From Arthrobacter sp. DNA4 (lineage in GTDB: Bacteria; Actinomycetota; Actinomycetes; Actinomycetales; Micrococcaceae): DNA of 64,000 nt. The notes under the pieces are model-generated. The model ran no database searches. It had not been told where the DNA came from and saw only the letters and a list, made by a program, of their open reading frames with translations. This document shows positions 25,110 to 33,251 of the stretch, in pieces. The translations under genes were made by a program, and so were the position numbers. The number at the start of each line of letters is the position of its first letter. The first letter of the stretch is position 1. Location of the stretch: NCBI RefSeq assembly GCF_024362385.1, contig NZ_CP101466.1, forward strand, positions 1,984,001 through 2,048,000, given 5' to 3'.

Positions 25110-25764
25110 CCTTAACACTGCGGGGAGAGTTCTCCTGCGGTTGAACGAACTGCCGGTTGGTGCGTCCTTGAGATCCGTCACGGCACAGCCCAGCGAAGTT
25201 GCTGGCCGGAAGGCCCTTAGGGTGGCTTTGACCGGCGAGGCCGCAGCTGGGGTTCCAGGAGTCGATTACATCGACCAGCCCACCTTTGTCCTACTTCCCG
25301 TTGAGTTCCAGAACGGCGTCATCGAGGTTGACATACTGAGCCGCCTGACTGCGGACGCGCCGGACTACGCGCGTGCATTCGCTGGCATTGCCTACCGAAT
25401 TTCCGAAGACACTGACCGCTTTGAGTCTGTTTATGTTCGGCCGCTCAACGGGGTGAAACTCAATCCACCAGGGCCGCGGGTGAATCGGGGGCTGCAGTAT
25501 TTCGCCTATCCCGAGTGGGACTTTGAACGTCTTCGCGTTGAATATCCCGACGGCCGCTTCGAGGCCCGGGCCGACATCGGCCCGGACGAGTGGATCCATA
25601 TGATCATCGAAGTGCTTGGCCGTCGGCTACGCGTCATTATTAATGGTGGAGAGGTCCTGACTGTGTCCGAATCCAAGGGCGTGCCGTTTCCCGGCATGGT
25701 TGGCTTGTGGGTTGACATCGGAACTGAGGCGTTCTTTTCCAACCTGAGCATCACGCGCGGCTGA
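25102..25764 (+). CDS. Hypothetical protein, lectin-like beta-sandwich
   Basis: A 220-residue protein not assigned to a named family. The sequence alternates short beta strands and turns (NGVIEVDILSRL, FAGIAYRI, DEWIHMIIEVLGRRLRVIINGG, VGLWVDIGTEAFFSNLSI). This is the pattern of concanavalin/LamG-like or 3-keto-glycoside-hydrolase-like beta-sandwich domains. No signal peptide or membrane helix is visible. The ATG overlaps the oxidoreductase stop (ATGCCTGA) with GGAAGG upstream, so it is the third gene of the PadR-linked operon. Function is unknown; binding of a carbohydrate or aromatic ligand is only a guess. Confidence 0.75.
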   Translation: MPDLNTAGRVLLRLNELPVGASLRSVTAQPSEVAGRKALRVALTGEAAAGVPGVDYIDQPTFVLLPVEFQNGVIEVDILSRLTADAPDYARAFAGIAYRISEDTDRFESVYVRPLNGVKLNPPGPRVNRGLQYFAYPEWDFERLRVEYPDGRFEARADIGPDEWIHMIIEVLGRRLRVIINGGEVLTVSESKGVPFPGMVGLWVDIGTEAFFSNLSITRG

Positions 25765-26014
25765 GATTCGGGACGCATCCTGGGGCCACATCAATGGTCC
25801 TTCATTAGTGGGTGAAACCCCTGTGGATCACCGCGTGGATTGATGATACACACGAAAACTTACAGCTGTATATATTTTCAAGTAAGATTTCTGGAAACGC
25901 TTCGTTGCTTGGGAGTCGTACGCTTGATGCTCGCGGCGCCGGATGGAACGGCAACTGTGGCTGTGGCAACGGCCTCAAGTTGTGGGGCCGTCCGAATGAT
26001 GGGATGTTGGTGCA

Positions 26015-26647
26015 ATGTTGGAGACAGCTGCCAAGAAGGGCGGAGCCCGTGGGCCCTACGCGAAAAGTGAATGGCGGCGTGCCCAGATCCTGCAGGCCGC
26101 TTTCGATGCCTTCGCGACCGTGGGCTACCGAAATGCAAGCATGCTGCAGATGGCTGCTGATTGCGGAGTGAGTCGCACAGCTCTCCTGCACTACTTCCCC
26201 ACGAAGGAGGCCTTGCTGGAGGCCGTACTCGAGGAACGAGACCGCAAGGATAACGAACTCTTCTTCGCAGGCGCGCCGGAGGAGAGCTCTGATGGAATCG
26301 AATACTTCAGCCGACTCATCAGAGTCATAGAGCACAACGCAAGAAACCCTGGCATCGTGAGTCTGTTCGCCGTCTTGTCCACTGAGGCTTCCGATGCAGG
26401 GCACCCTGCTCATGACTATTTCGTGGCGCGATATGAGAGAGCTCTAAGACGCACCAAAGCTGCCCTCGGAAACCTGGCAAGCCGCTCGCTTATAAGGCCG
26501 CACATTGAATTGGAAGGCTTGGAAACGGACATCATCGCGCTAGTCGATGGCCTGCAGGTCCAGTGGCTGTTGATGCCGGTCCATCTGGACATGGTAAGCC
26601 GTCTCAGGGCGAGACTCCGAGAGCTGACTACAGCGGATATACCGTAA
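26015..26647 (+). CDS. TetR/AcrR family transcriptional regulator
   Basis: A 210-residue TetR protein with an N-terminal helix-turn-helix (about residues 20-66, NASMLQMAADCGVSRTALLHYFPTKEALL) and a helical C-terminal domain. It follows the PadR-linked operon by 250 bp, with an AT-rich upstream region but no clear operator. Its end faces the DUF4192 gene. Targets are unknown. Confidence 0.87.
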   Translation: MLETAAKKGGARGPYAKSEWRRAQILQAAFDAFATVGYRNASMLQMAADCGVSRTALLHYFPTKEALLEAVLEERDRKDNELFFAGAPEESSDGIEYFSRLIRVIEHNARNPGIVSLFAVLSTEASDAGHPAHDYFVARYERALRRTKAALGNLASRSLIRPHIELEGLETDIIALVDGLQVQWLLMPVHLDMVSRLRARLRELTTADIP

Positions 26648-26758
26648 AAAGTCGAACTGCCGCTCCGATTTCAGGAGGGCGCTCCAGGGGGAAGTCTTGC
26701 TCGTTGGCCAGAACCTGCGTGCGCGTGGGAGCGGGTGCTCCTGCGCTTTGGAGAACTG

Positions 26759-27787
26759 TTAGTCGAAGGGCAGGCTTTTGTAGGCGGTGTCTTTGTTCAT
26801 GTTCCAGCCTGCGACCACGCCGGCGCCGATCATTTGGTCGCTGAGGCGGGCGAGGCGGTAGGCCGGGTCTGTATCGAGGGCGAGTTGGAGGAACTGGTGT
26901 GCTTTGCTGCCTCTGCCTTCCCACCAGTTGATGTAGCCGATGGCGGTGAGGACAGGTGCCGCGTGTTCGGGGGAGGTGCGGGTATAGGCGTGGAGGAGGA
27001 GTTGTTGTGCCCACTCGATTCGTGACCATTTTGGGGGCTGTGTGGTTTGGGCGAACAGGATGTGCTGCATGGGTTCGTCGACCCCGGGGATGTCTGCGAT
27101 GAGCCGGTCGCGGATGGCGGGGAATTGCAGGTTTGCGACGAGGGCGTGACAGTCGTCGTCGCTCGGGAAGTCTGTGGCGCCGAGCATGTTGCCCCAGAGT
27201 TCCCGCCCGTGCAGGAGGGCCGTCTCGGAGGTTTGAGACCCGATGGAGTGTATGTGGTCTTTGACGGCGGCCGCTTTCGCTGCATCGTGGCCGCTAGGTG
27301 GAAGGGTGATGTGGTCTGTGGGTTCGACGAAGCTGCCGCGGTAGATGAATTCGGCGTTGATCGCGCTGGTTTCGGTGGAGCTGACGGGCATGGCGAGGTT
27401 GGTGCCTGGTTCGCCGTCGTATGGGGAGAAGGTTTCGTTCCCGACGAAGAGACCGTCGCGAATGGTGATGCCCTGCTCGGCGAGGACCCCGGTGAGTGCG
27501 GCGATGGCCCCGGCTTGGGGTTTGGGCTGTCCGGGTTGGGTGGTTTCGCTGGTGTAGACGGCGAAGAGGATGGACGTGGCGGTGGTGTCGCTGGTGAGGT
27601 AGTGGGCGACGGTGCGGGCGTAGGGGAGTTCCTGGCCTGGTTGGTGAGGAAGGTCGATACGTAGGGTGGCGCCGATGTTGTTGTCGTTCATCGTGATGCA
27701 GACCAGGCTTTCCTGGGGCCAGAAGCCGAGGGTGTGTCCGATGAAGCTGAGGACATCTGATGGTGTTTTGATGGTGAGCTTTTCCAT
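26759..27787 (-). CDS. DUF4192 domain-containing protein
   Basis: A 342-residue cytoplasmic protein that fits DUF4192, a family of unknown function common in actinobacteria. It begins KTPSDVLSFIGHTLGFWPQESLVCI and shows the repeated AxxxLIGYxxW-like helical ending (APVLTAIGYINWWEGRGSKAHQFLQLAL). An upstream in-frame ATG exists at 27895, but ATG 27787 matches the family start. It is a single gene, divergent from the DUF4236 gene and convergent with TetR. No function can be given. Confidence 0.85.
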   Translation of the reverse strand: MEKLTIKTPSDVLSFIGHTLGFWPQESLVCITMNDNNIGATLRIDLPHQPGQELPYARTVAHYLTSDTTATSILFAVYTSETTQPGQPKPQAGAIAALTGVLAEQGITIRDGLFVGNETFSPYDGEPGTNLAMPVSSTETSAINAEFIYRGSFVEPTDHITLPPSGHDAAKAAAVKDHIHSIGSQTSETALLHGRELWGNMLGATDFPSDDDCHALVANLQFPAIRDRLIADIPGVDEPMQHILFAQTTQPPKWSRIEWAQQLLLHAYTRTSPEHAAPVLTAIGYINWWEGRGSKAHQFLQLALDTDPAYRLARLSDQMIGAGVVAGWNMNKDTAYKSLPFD

Positions 27788-28243
27788 GATCCCGTGATTC
27801 CCCTGACCGGTTGTGGTGCCGTGTTTCTGCGGTTGTTGGTGGTGGGCGTCGTTCTGATAGGGGACCATCTGCTGGGTTGAGGGGCCGGAGTGCAACTTGG
27901 GGGACCGGCGCCGGGGCCGAAAACTTCGTCGAGAACCAAACGACTCTGGCTTGGGAAGTTTTTGGTCCCGGGTCGGCGCGTAGCGCCCTGGTTGCGTGGA
28001 GGGCCCGCCCAGCGATCATGGGACATATCAGAATGACAAGCAGCGATGAGTTTTGCTTTTCCATGGGTTTACAAGAATGTGACCGCATGACTTCGGCGGT
28101 TATTAGGGGCGCTGAGGCGGCTTTGCAGCGGCGTGAAAATTGCACTCGGTGGCCGTTTGTTCCTGCACCAATTACTGATGCATACAATCTCTCTTACGAG
28201 GAGAAATGGCTTCTCGTATGCCAAATATATTGGGGGTACGGGT
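27788..28243. other. Intergenic region between divergent DUF4192 and DUF4236 genes
   Basis: These 456 bp must hold both promoters, but no convincing -35/-10 pair stands out. An ATG at 28206 after GAGGAGAA opens a 21-codon frame that stops inside the DUF4236 gene and could be a short leader peptide. Nothing else was recognised. Confidence 0.4.
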
Positions 28244-29866
28244 TTGGGGTTTCGTTACCGCAAGTCAATGAGTTTTGGGCCGGTGCGGATCACCGCATCG
28301 AAGCGCGGATTGGGCGCAAGCGTTGGAGCGGGCCCCTTGCGGGTCACGAAGTCGGCAACGGGTCGCACAACAACTACGGTGAGGGTCCCCAAGACTGGGA
28401 TCTCCTATTCGACCAGCAGCTCCACCCGCCGTTCCACCCAGAACGCTGGCGTTGGGCGATCTAATCCTTCGCGTGGCCGCATCGACCATCGAATCATCAG
28501 CGACGAAGCGTGGCGGCAGCTCCTGGTGCCGGATGGAACGCCGGCGGCCACGAAGTTCCAACGGAACTTCGTGCGTGCAGTCGTCGCCCGCGCAACCGGA
28601 ACGCGCCCCAGCCTCATGCACCTGACCCAGGGACAGGCAGCAAACGTCCTTACCTTCGTCGGTGAAAGCCCGGCGAGGTTGAACGCGGGCGGCCGCGGCG
28701 TGGCACAGCTTGAGAAGGCCGGGACAGTTGCCCAGTGGACGATGCTCGGCTTGCTGCTGCTTATTGTCACAGTCTCTTCGCCTGCAGGGTTTGTGCTGGC
28801 AGCGGGCATTGTCGGGCTAACTTTAGTGCTGCGAAAGCGCCGTCGTGACCGCCAGGCGTGGGAGGACGCCACCTGGTCAGCCAGCCTCAGAGAACCTGTC
28901 AGGTCCTCTACCGACGGTATCGAAAGATTGGCTGCTGACGCTCCGCCCCATCAGGATCCGTCATACGCGGTGCCGCTGGAACCAAGTGCAGCGGTAAATC
29001 TGGCTGCCTCCTCCCATAAGCGCTCGTATCCTGTTTCCCTTGGTCGTGCGGAATGGCCGAACGTGGAAGTCGTTGGTGAGCACGCCTATGGCAAGGCAAT
29101 CAAGGCGGCGCTCCGCGCCAATGGGGCCTTCTCCGCTCGAAGGACCGACGGTGAAGCTGAAGGCGTTCAGGTGGAGTTGGTTGCCGAGCCGGACAACCCG
29201 CACGACTCCAATGCCATAAGTGTTCGGTGGAGAGGCCGGGTGCTTGGTTATCTCAGTCGTGAGGACGCTCCTCGCTATAAACAACCAATCAGGAGAATCA
29301 TCGCCAGCGGACTCGTCGCCGCAACCACGGCTCGCATGTGGGGCTACGACGGCGCCAAGTTTCGTGCACGCGTCACCGTTGCGCTGCCAGAACCGGAGCT
29401 GATCACTCCGCTCAACGAGGCCCCCACGGGCGTGACCACTCTCTTACCGTGGGGATCAGGAATTCAGGTCCTGAAGGAAGAGAACCACTTCGACATACTG
29501 TCCAGCCACGTCCCAACTGACGGTCGAGGCCTCCTGCTGGTCAGCCTGCACAAAGAGATCAACACGTTGAAGAACGGCACGCAGCGCCCGTTTGTCGAGG
29601 TACGTCTCGACGGCACACGGGTCGGGGAACTCAGCAACGTCACCTCAGCACACCTGCTCCCGCTCCTCGAACACACCGAGGCAGTCGGTGAGACCGCCGT
29701 AGCCTACGCCAAGATCACGGGTTCTGCCCTCGCTGCACAGCTCGTCCTCCACGCCGCTAAAGCCACCGAGATCAGCAACGATTGGCTTTCCGAGGGCCCG
29801 CACCCTGCCCCGAAGCTCCTCCCGCTGGCTGCGAACTACAAAGTCCCGGCCGCCTACGCGAAGTAG
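28244..29866 (+). CDS. DUF4236 - membrane helices - HIRAN domain protein
   Basis: A 540-residue multidomain protein. Residues 1-60 match DUF4236 (GFRYRKSMSFGPVRIT, SKRGLGASVG, PKTGISYS). Two hydrophobic helices span about 165-197. A HIRAN domain spans about 270-380 (VVGEHAYG, AEPDNPHDSNAISVRW, LGYLSREDA). The final 160 residues are unassigned. HIRAN domains bind 3' DNA ends or damaged DNA, usually in helicases or nucleases. The frame is open to 28133, but the TTG at 28244 gives the usual family start. DUF4236 proteins are common in mobile or defence-like contexts; the function is unknown. Confidence 0.8.
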   Translation: MGFRYRKSMSFGPVRITASKRGLGASVGAGPLRVTKSATGRTTTTVRVPKTGISYSTSSSTRRSTQNAGVGRSNPSRGRIDHRIISDEAWRQLLVPDGTPAATKFQRNFVRAVVARATGTRPSLMHLTQGQAANVLTFVGESPARLNAGGRGVAQLEKAGTVAQWTMLGLLLLIVTVSSPAGFVLAAGIVGLTLVLRKRRRDRQAWEDATWSASLREPVRSSTDGIERLAADAPPHQDPSYAVPLEPSAAVNLAASSHKRSYPVSLGRAEWPNVEVVGEHAYGKAIKAALRANGAFSARRTDGEAEGVQVELVAEPDNPHDSNAISVRWRGRVLGYLSREDAPRYKQPIRRIIASGLVAATTARMWGYDGAKFRARVTVALPEPELITPLNEAPTGVTTLLPWGSGIQVLKEENHFDILSSHVPTDGRGLLLVSLHKEINTLKNGTQRPFVEVRLDGTRVGELSNVTSAHLLPLLEHTEAVGETAVAYAKITGSALAAQLVLHAAKATEISNDWLSEGPHPAPKLLPLAANYKVPAAYAK

Positions 29867-29893
29867 GGAAACCAAGCAAAGAAATCCCGAAAG

Positions 29894-29920
29894 AGGAGTG
29901 TGGACAATGTCCACACTCCT
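29894..29920. terminator. Perfect palindromic hairpin after DUF4236-HIRAN gene
   Basis: Arms of 13 nt (29894-29906 and 29908-29920) are exact inverse complements around one A. It is 28 bp past the stop codon. No U tract follows. The core GTGTGGACA-A-TGTCCACAC is shared with 32396-32426. Confidence 0.65.
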
Positions 29921-30007
29921 GGCCTCGGACTAGCCCGTACTGTCTCTGAATGGGCCACGGATTCCGCATATTTTCGCGCGTACCGAGTGTTTGCAAGGGC
30001 TGGAATG

Positions 30008-30044
30008 GGGACTGTCCGATAAACGGTGTGTGTAGTCCGGCCGG
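30008..30044. repeat. IS256 left terminal inverted repeat
   Basis: Begins GGGACTGT, then AAACGGTGTG and GTCCGGCC at spacings that match the reverse complement of 31352-31389. Confidence 0.8.
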
Positions 30045-30049
30045 TTTCA

Positions 30050-31333
30050 TTATTGAGTGGTTCTTTCGAACCGGTAAGCGAAGGTAATCGCGAACGCGTT
30101 TAGAGCAGGCTTCCATCTCATCACCCAGCGTGCCCTACCGCCGCCGGTCGGATCACGAGCCCTGGTGACGAGATATAGGCATTTCAGGGCAGCGGTCTTG
30201 TTGGGGAAGTGCCCGCGGGCCCGTACTGCCCTTCGGTAGCGGGCGTTGATCGACTCGATCGCGTTCGTCGTGCAGATAACCGGCCGGATCTCCGCGTCGT
30301 ACTCCAGGAACGGCACGAACTCAGCCCACGATGACTCCGAGAGCCGCACAATGGCCGGATAGCGCTGGCCCCATTCGGCCGTGCACTCGGCAAACCGGTC
30401 CTTTGCCTCTTGCTCGGACGGGGCAGTTTAGACGGGCTTGAGCGCCTTGACGATACCTTCGCGGTGCCGGCGTCCGGCGTAGCGGAAGCTGTTACGGATC
30501 AGGTGAACGACGCACTGTTGCACGACCGTTCGCTCCCACGTGGTCGTGATCGCCTCGGGCAGGCCCTTGAGCCCGTCGCAGACGGCGATCAACATATCGT
30601 CGACGCCCCTGTTCTTCAGCTCGGAGAAGACCTGCAGCCAGAACCGTGCACCCTCGCCGCCGTCGCCGGCCCAGTTGCCCAGAATCTCCCGCTCCCCACC
30701 AGTGGTGACTCCAATGACGACGTAGAACGGGGTGTTGCGCACCTGCCCGTCACGGACCTTGACCACGACCGCGTCAACGAAAAGCACCGGATAGATCGGG
30801 TCCAAGGACCGGGCAGACCATTCGGCCAGCTCCCCAGCGACCTTCTCCGTGATGCGGCTGATGGTGTCCTTGGAGACCTTGGCCCTGTAGACCTCCTCGA
30901 AGTGCGCGGCAATTTCCCCGGTCGTCAGCCCGCGCGCGGAGAGCGAGACCACGATCTGGTCGATCCCGTCCAGGCGTCGTTTGCGCTTGGGCACGATGAC
31001 CGGTTCGAACGAGCCGTCCCGGTCCCGGGGGACTTCAATCTCGACCGGACCGATTTCGGTTAGCACGGTTTTTGATCTGGTGCCGTTGGGCATGTTGGCC
31101 GCGACCGGTGTCTGGCCGTGCTCGTGCCCGTGGTGTTCGGTCAGCTCGGCTTCCAGCGCGGTCCCGAGCACGTTCCTGGTGAGTTGGTTGAGCAGCCCGC
31201 CGGGACCGACCAGGCTTACGCCCTGTTCCTTGGCCTGCGCGAGCAACCGCTCCGCAAGTTCCTTCTGATCGATGATCTCTCCCGTCACAGGATCGATCAT
31301 CACCCCTGTCATCTCGGTCGTGGACTCTGACAC
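30050..31333 (-). pseudogene. IS256-family transposase with in-frame nonsense codon
   Basis: The full frame spans 428 codons, the family's normal length, but a TAA at 30428-30430 interrupts it. The N-terminal piece has the first catalytic Asp (LFVDAVVVKVRDG) and the second Asp (AVCDGLKGLPEA). The C-terminal piece, in the same frame, has the catalytic Glu in TTNAIESINARYR. The residue before TAPSEQEA is Tyr in relatives, so TAC or TAT to TAA is the likely mutation. GTG 31333 with AAAGGAG upstream is the start; an earlier in-frame start at 31369 is also open. The truncated product would lack the catalytic Glu. Confidence 0.88.
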
Positions 31334-31351
31334 GGCCGTCTCCTTTCGGAT

Positions 31352-31389
31352 CAGGCCGGACCCTCTCACACCGTTTTTCTTACAGTCCC
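31352..31389. repeat. IS256 right terminal inverted repeat
   Basis: Its reverse complement begins GGGACTGT and contains the same two conserved blocks as the left end. The outermost 8 bp are identical between ends. Confidence 0.8.
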
Positions 31390-31394
31390 GCAGT

Positions 31395-32174
31395 TCAGGC
31401 GGTGCTGTCGAGGATCAGGCGCAGCGTTTCCGCGGGTTGGTCCCAGTGCGGGAAATGACCGCAGTTGTCGAACCAGTGGAGCGTTGCATCCGGGAACAGC
31501 TCCATGGCCCGCGCCGCCTCACTGGGAGCGGTGACCTTGTCCTTTCGCCCCCATCCGATGACCACTTTTGCCTTGAGTGAACCGGCCGGTGCGCCTTCCT
31601 GGCGGGGTCCGTGAATCAGTGCGTTGAGGGCCGGGTCCAGACTGGTCGATGTCTTGAACCCGCGAAGTTCATGCAGGACCAGGTCCTGCGGCAGCTTCCA
31701 GGGGTGGGCGGAGAACTGAGCCAACAGGGCCGTGCGGCCCACGGGGTTGCCCGTGAGGAAGGGGAGCGCCGGCTGGATGCGGCGCACCAGTGCGACGGAG
31801 GCCTTGATGCTTGCACCAAAGATTGCTGCCTGGCGGTCATTCCAGAATCCACCAGGGTCCAGTGCGATCGTGGTGCCAGCGTGCCCTCGCCGTGCCATTT
31901 CCATCGCCATCCGTGCGCCCATGGAGCTGCCGACCAGGTCAACGTCACCCAGTTCCGCGTCGCGGATAAAGGCTTCGACGGCATCGGTCAGCGTGGCAAT
32001 TGTGGTTTCTCCGGTTAGCGGCGCGGATTCGCCGCATCCGGGGAGGTCGACGGCGATGACATCGCGTTCAGCGGCCAGCGCCGGGATTACCGGGTTCCAG
32101 TTACCAATACTGGAACCGAGCCCATGGATCAGGAGGAGTGGCTTACCGGAGCCTTGCCGGGTTGAGTGCAACAT
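31395..32174 (-). CDS. Alpha/beta hydrolase
   Basis: A 259-residue alpha/beta hydrolase with oxyanion segment LLIHGLGSS, nucleophile Ser84 in GSSMGA, acid Asp in GWGRKDKVTA and catalytic His in CGHFPHW. It hydrolyses an ester, lactone or C-C bond; the substrate is unknown. The gene appears complete although the IS256 right end lies only 5 bp past its stop codon. It could in principle open a lactone made by the Baeyer-Villiger enzyme, but it is 19 kb away. Confidence 0.88.
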   Translation of the reverse strand: MLHSTRQGSGKPLLLIHGLGSSIGNWNPVIPALAAERDVIAVDLPGCGESAPLTGETTIATLTDAVEAFIRDAELGDVDLVGSSMGARMAMEMARRGHAGTTIALDPGGFWNDRQAAIFGASIKASVALVRRIQPALPFLTGNPVGRTALLAQFSAHPWKLPQDLVLHELRGFKTSTSLDPALNALIHGPRQEGAPAGSLKAKVVIGWGRKDKVTAPSEAARAMELFPDATLHWFDNCGHFPHWDQPAETLRLILDSTA

Positions 32175-32395
32175 GACTTCACTGTAGTGGGCGGTTCAAC
32201 ATCTCTGGCCAGGGGTCACCTGTCGAAAGGCCCGACGGTGCAGCGATACGCGGTCAGGCAGCGCATCCAAACGCCTCAGGTCGAACACATCTCAGGCAGG
32301 GCGAAGAGTCCAACCGCCACGTTGTCGAGGGCCCTCAATTCCGGGACGTAACCGGCGCCGAGGCAGCCTGGTTTGGGACGCCGAACTGGGCAAAA

Positions 32396-32426
32396 GCGAG
32401 GGTGTGCACAATGTGCACACCCTCGC
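32396..32426. terminator. Perfect palindromic hairpin
   Basis: Arms of 15 nt (32396-32410 and 32412-32426) are exact inverse complements around one A. The inner part GTGTGCACA-A-TGTGCACAC resembles the hairpin at 29894. No gene end adjoins it on either strand within 200 bp, so it may be left from a lost gene. Confidence 0.6.
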
Positions 32427-32478
32427 GTTCGGATTGAGTCTTACTGGTGCCGGACCGGGCCGGATTGTTGAGGCTTTC

Positions 32479-32534
32479 GGGGGAGTGGCGGAAACTCAAG
32501 GGCCGGAACGCGGTTCGAGTCCCACCTCGGGCAC
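32479..32534 (+). pseudogene. tRNA-Leu remnant
   Basis: The 56 nt keep a 5' part like tRNA-Leu (GAGTGGCGGAA after a G-rich 7-nt acceptor strand) and a 3' part with T-loop and acceptor strand (GGTTCGAGTCCCACCTCGGGC). About 30 nt, covering the D loop, anticodon arm and most of the long variable arm, are missing. The 5' acceptor strand GGGGGAG no longer pairs well with CTCGGGC. A terminator follows directly. It is probably a decayed gene or an attachment-site copy left by an integrated element. Confidence 0.55.
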
Positions 32535-32540
32535 AACAGG

Positions 32541-32567
32541 TCGCCTCGTCAGGGGCGATTTTGCTTT
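32541..32567 (+). terminator. Terminator after tRNA-Leu remnant
   Basis: A 7-bp stem (32541-32547 and 32552-32558, one wobble) with loop GTCA is followed by TTTTGCTTT. It fits the original terminator of the tRNA gene. Confidence 0.7.
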
Positions 32568-33127
32568 AACGTGTTGACAACCTTGCGGTCGCGTCGCCTG
32601 ACGGGTTGGGTCGCGGGCTGTAGCCTGGCCGCCGCGGGGGGTATGCAGGTGTGTGGGGTGGCGGGGTCAGTGCCGTGGCTGGTGGGCGCTCCGCGTGCTG
32701 TTTGCTGGGGTTATACGGTTCCTCGCTTCCGGTCTTGTCGGGTAGGCCCCGTGGTGGCCTACACCTATTCATGGGCCGGGGGAGAGACGACGACATGACC
32801 GCAGCGCGGTTGATTCGCGGCCTCCGATGCGAGGTTTCGACGACCCAAAAGCACCTTGCGTTCATCGCAGCCAGAGTAGGTGTGGACACTGTCTACACTT
32901 ACGTCTAATTTGATGCTCTGCCCGGCGCCGGCCGGGAGTTCGAGTCCTCGCATTCCCGCTTGCCGTGACTCAGCACAGGGCCGCCAGATGAAAGACTGTT
33001 GGACTCGGCGGTGTGCCCCTTTTCCCCGAGGCAGGTGGGAGGGTCAGCTTGAGATATATCGCTGCTGGGAGTCGGTGTCCAAGGGCCGTAACCCGGCTCT
33101 AACCTGACGCCGTCGGACGGTCAGACT

Positions 33128-33144
33128 GACGTCAGGTTGGGGTG
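33128..33144. repeat. 17-bp direct repeat, copy 1
   Basis: GACGTCAGGTTGGGGTG occurs here and again at 38043-38059. Both copies are preceded by GTCAGAC within 11 bp. They bracket the DUF1275, methionine synthase and LysR genes. Confidence 0.5.
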
Positions 33145-33251
33145 AAGTGCACTCGGATTCGCGCCCTTATCGGATTTGCTTCTGGTTGAGCCGAGGTTGG
33201 CCTCCCGGATGCTTGTCCGCTGCGCAGGCACGGCCGGTGGAATGTACCGCA

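Larger units (their letters stand above)
30008..31389 (-). mobile_element. IS256-family insertion sequence, defective
   Basis: A 1382-bp element bounded by imperfect terminal inverted repeats that both begin GGGACTGT and share the blocks AAACGGTGTG and GTCCGGCC. It contains one IS256/mutator-type transposase gene that is broken by an in-frame stop. No matching direct repeat was found in the flanks (CTGGAATG left, GCAGTTCA right), so the copy is old or has recombined. The right end lies 5 bp beyond the stop codon of the alpha/beta hydrolase gene. Confidence 0.85.
32175..33251. other. 1.08-kb region without a protein gene
   Basis: It contains the palindromic hairpin 32396-32426, the tRNA-Leu remnant and its terminator, and an imperfect palindrome at 32877-32903 (GTAGGTGTGGACA, then TGTCTACACTTAC). 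A hairpin with arms AACCTGACG and CGTCAGGTT overlaps the 17-bp repeat at 33128. The open frames present have no recognisable protein pattern. It looks like a decayed insertion site. Confidence 0.55.

Noticed and set aside
32651..32908. Small plus-strand frame next to the palindrome at 32877, considered as an antitoxin
   Set aside because: No helix-turn-helix or ribbon pattern and no partner gene; start and length look random.
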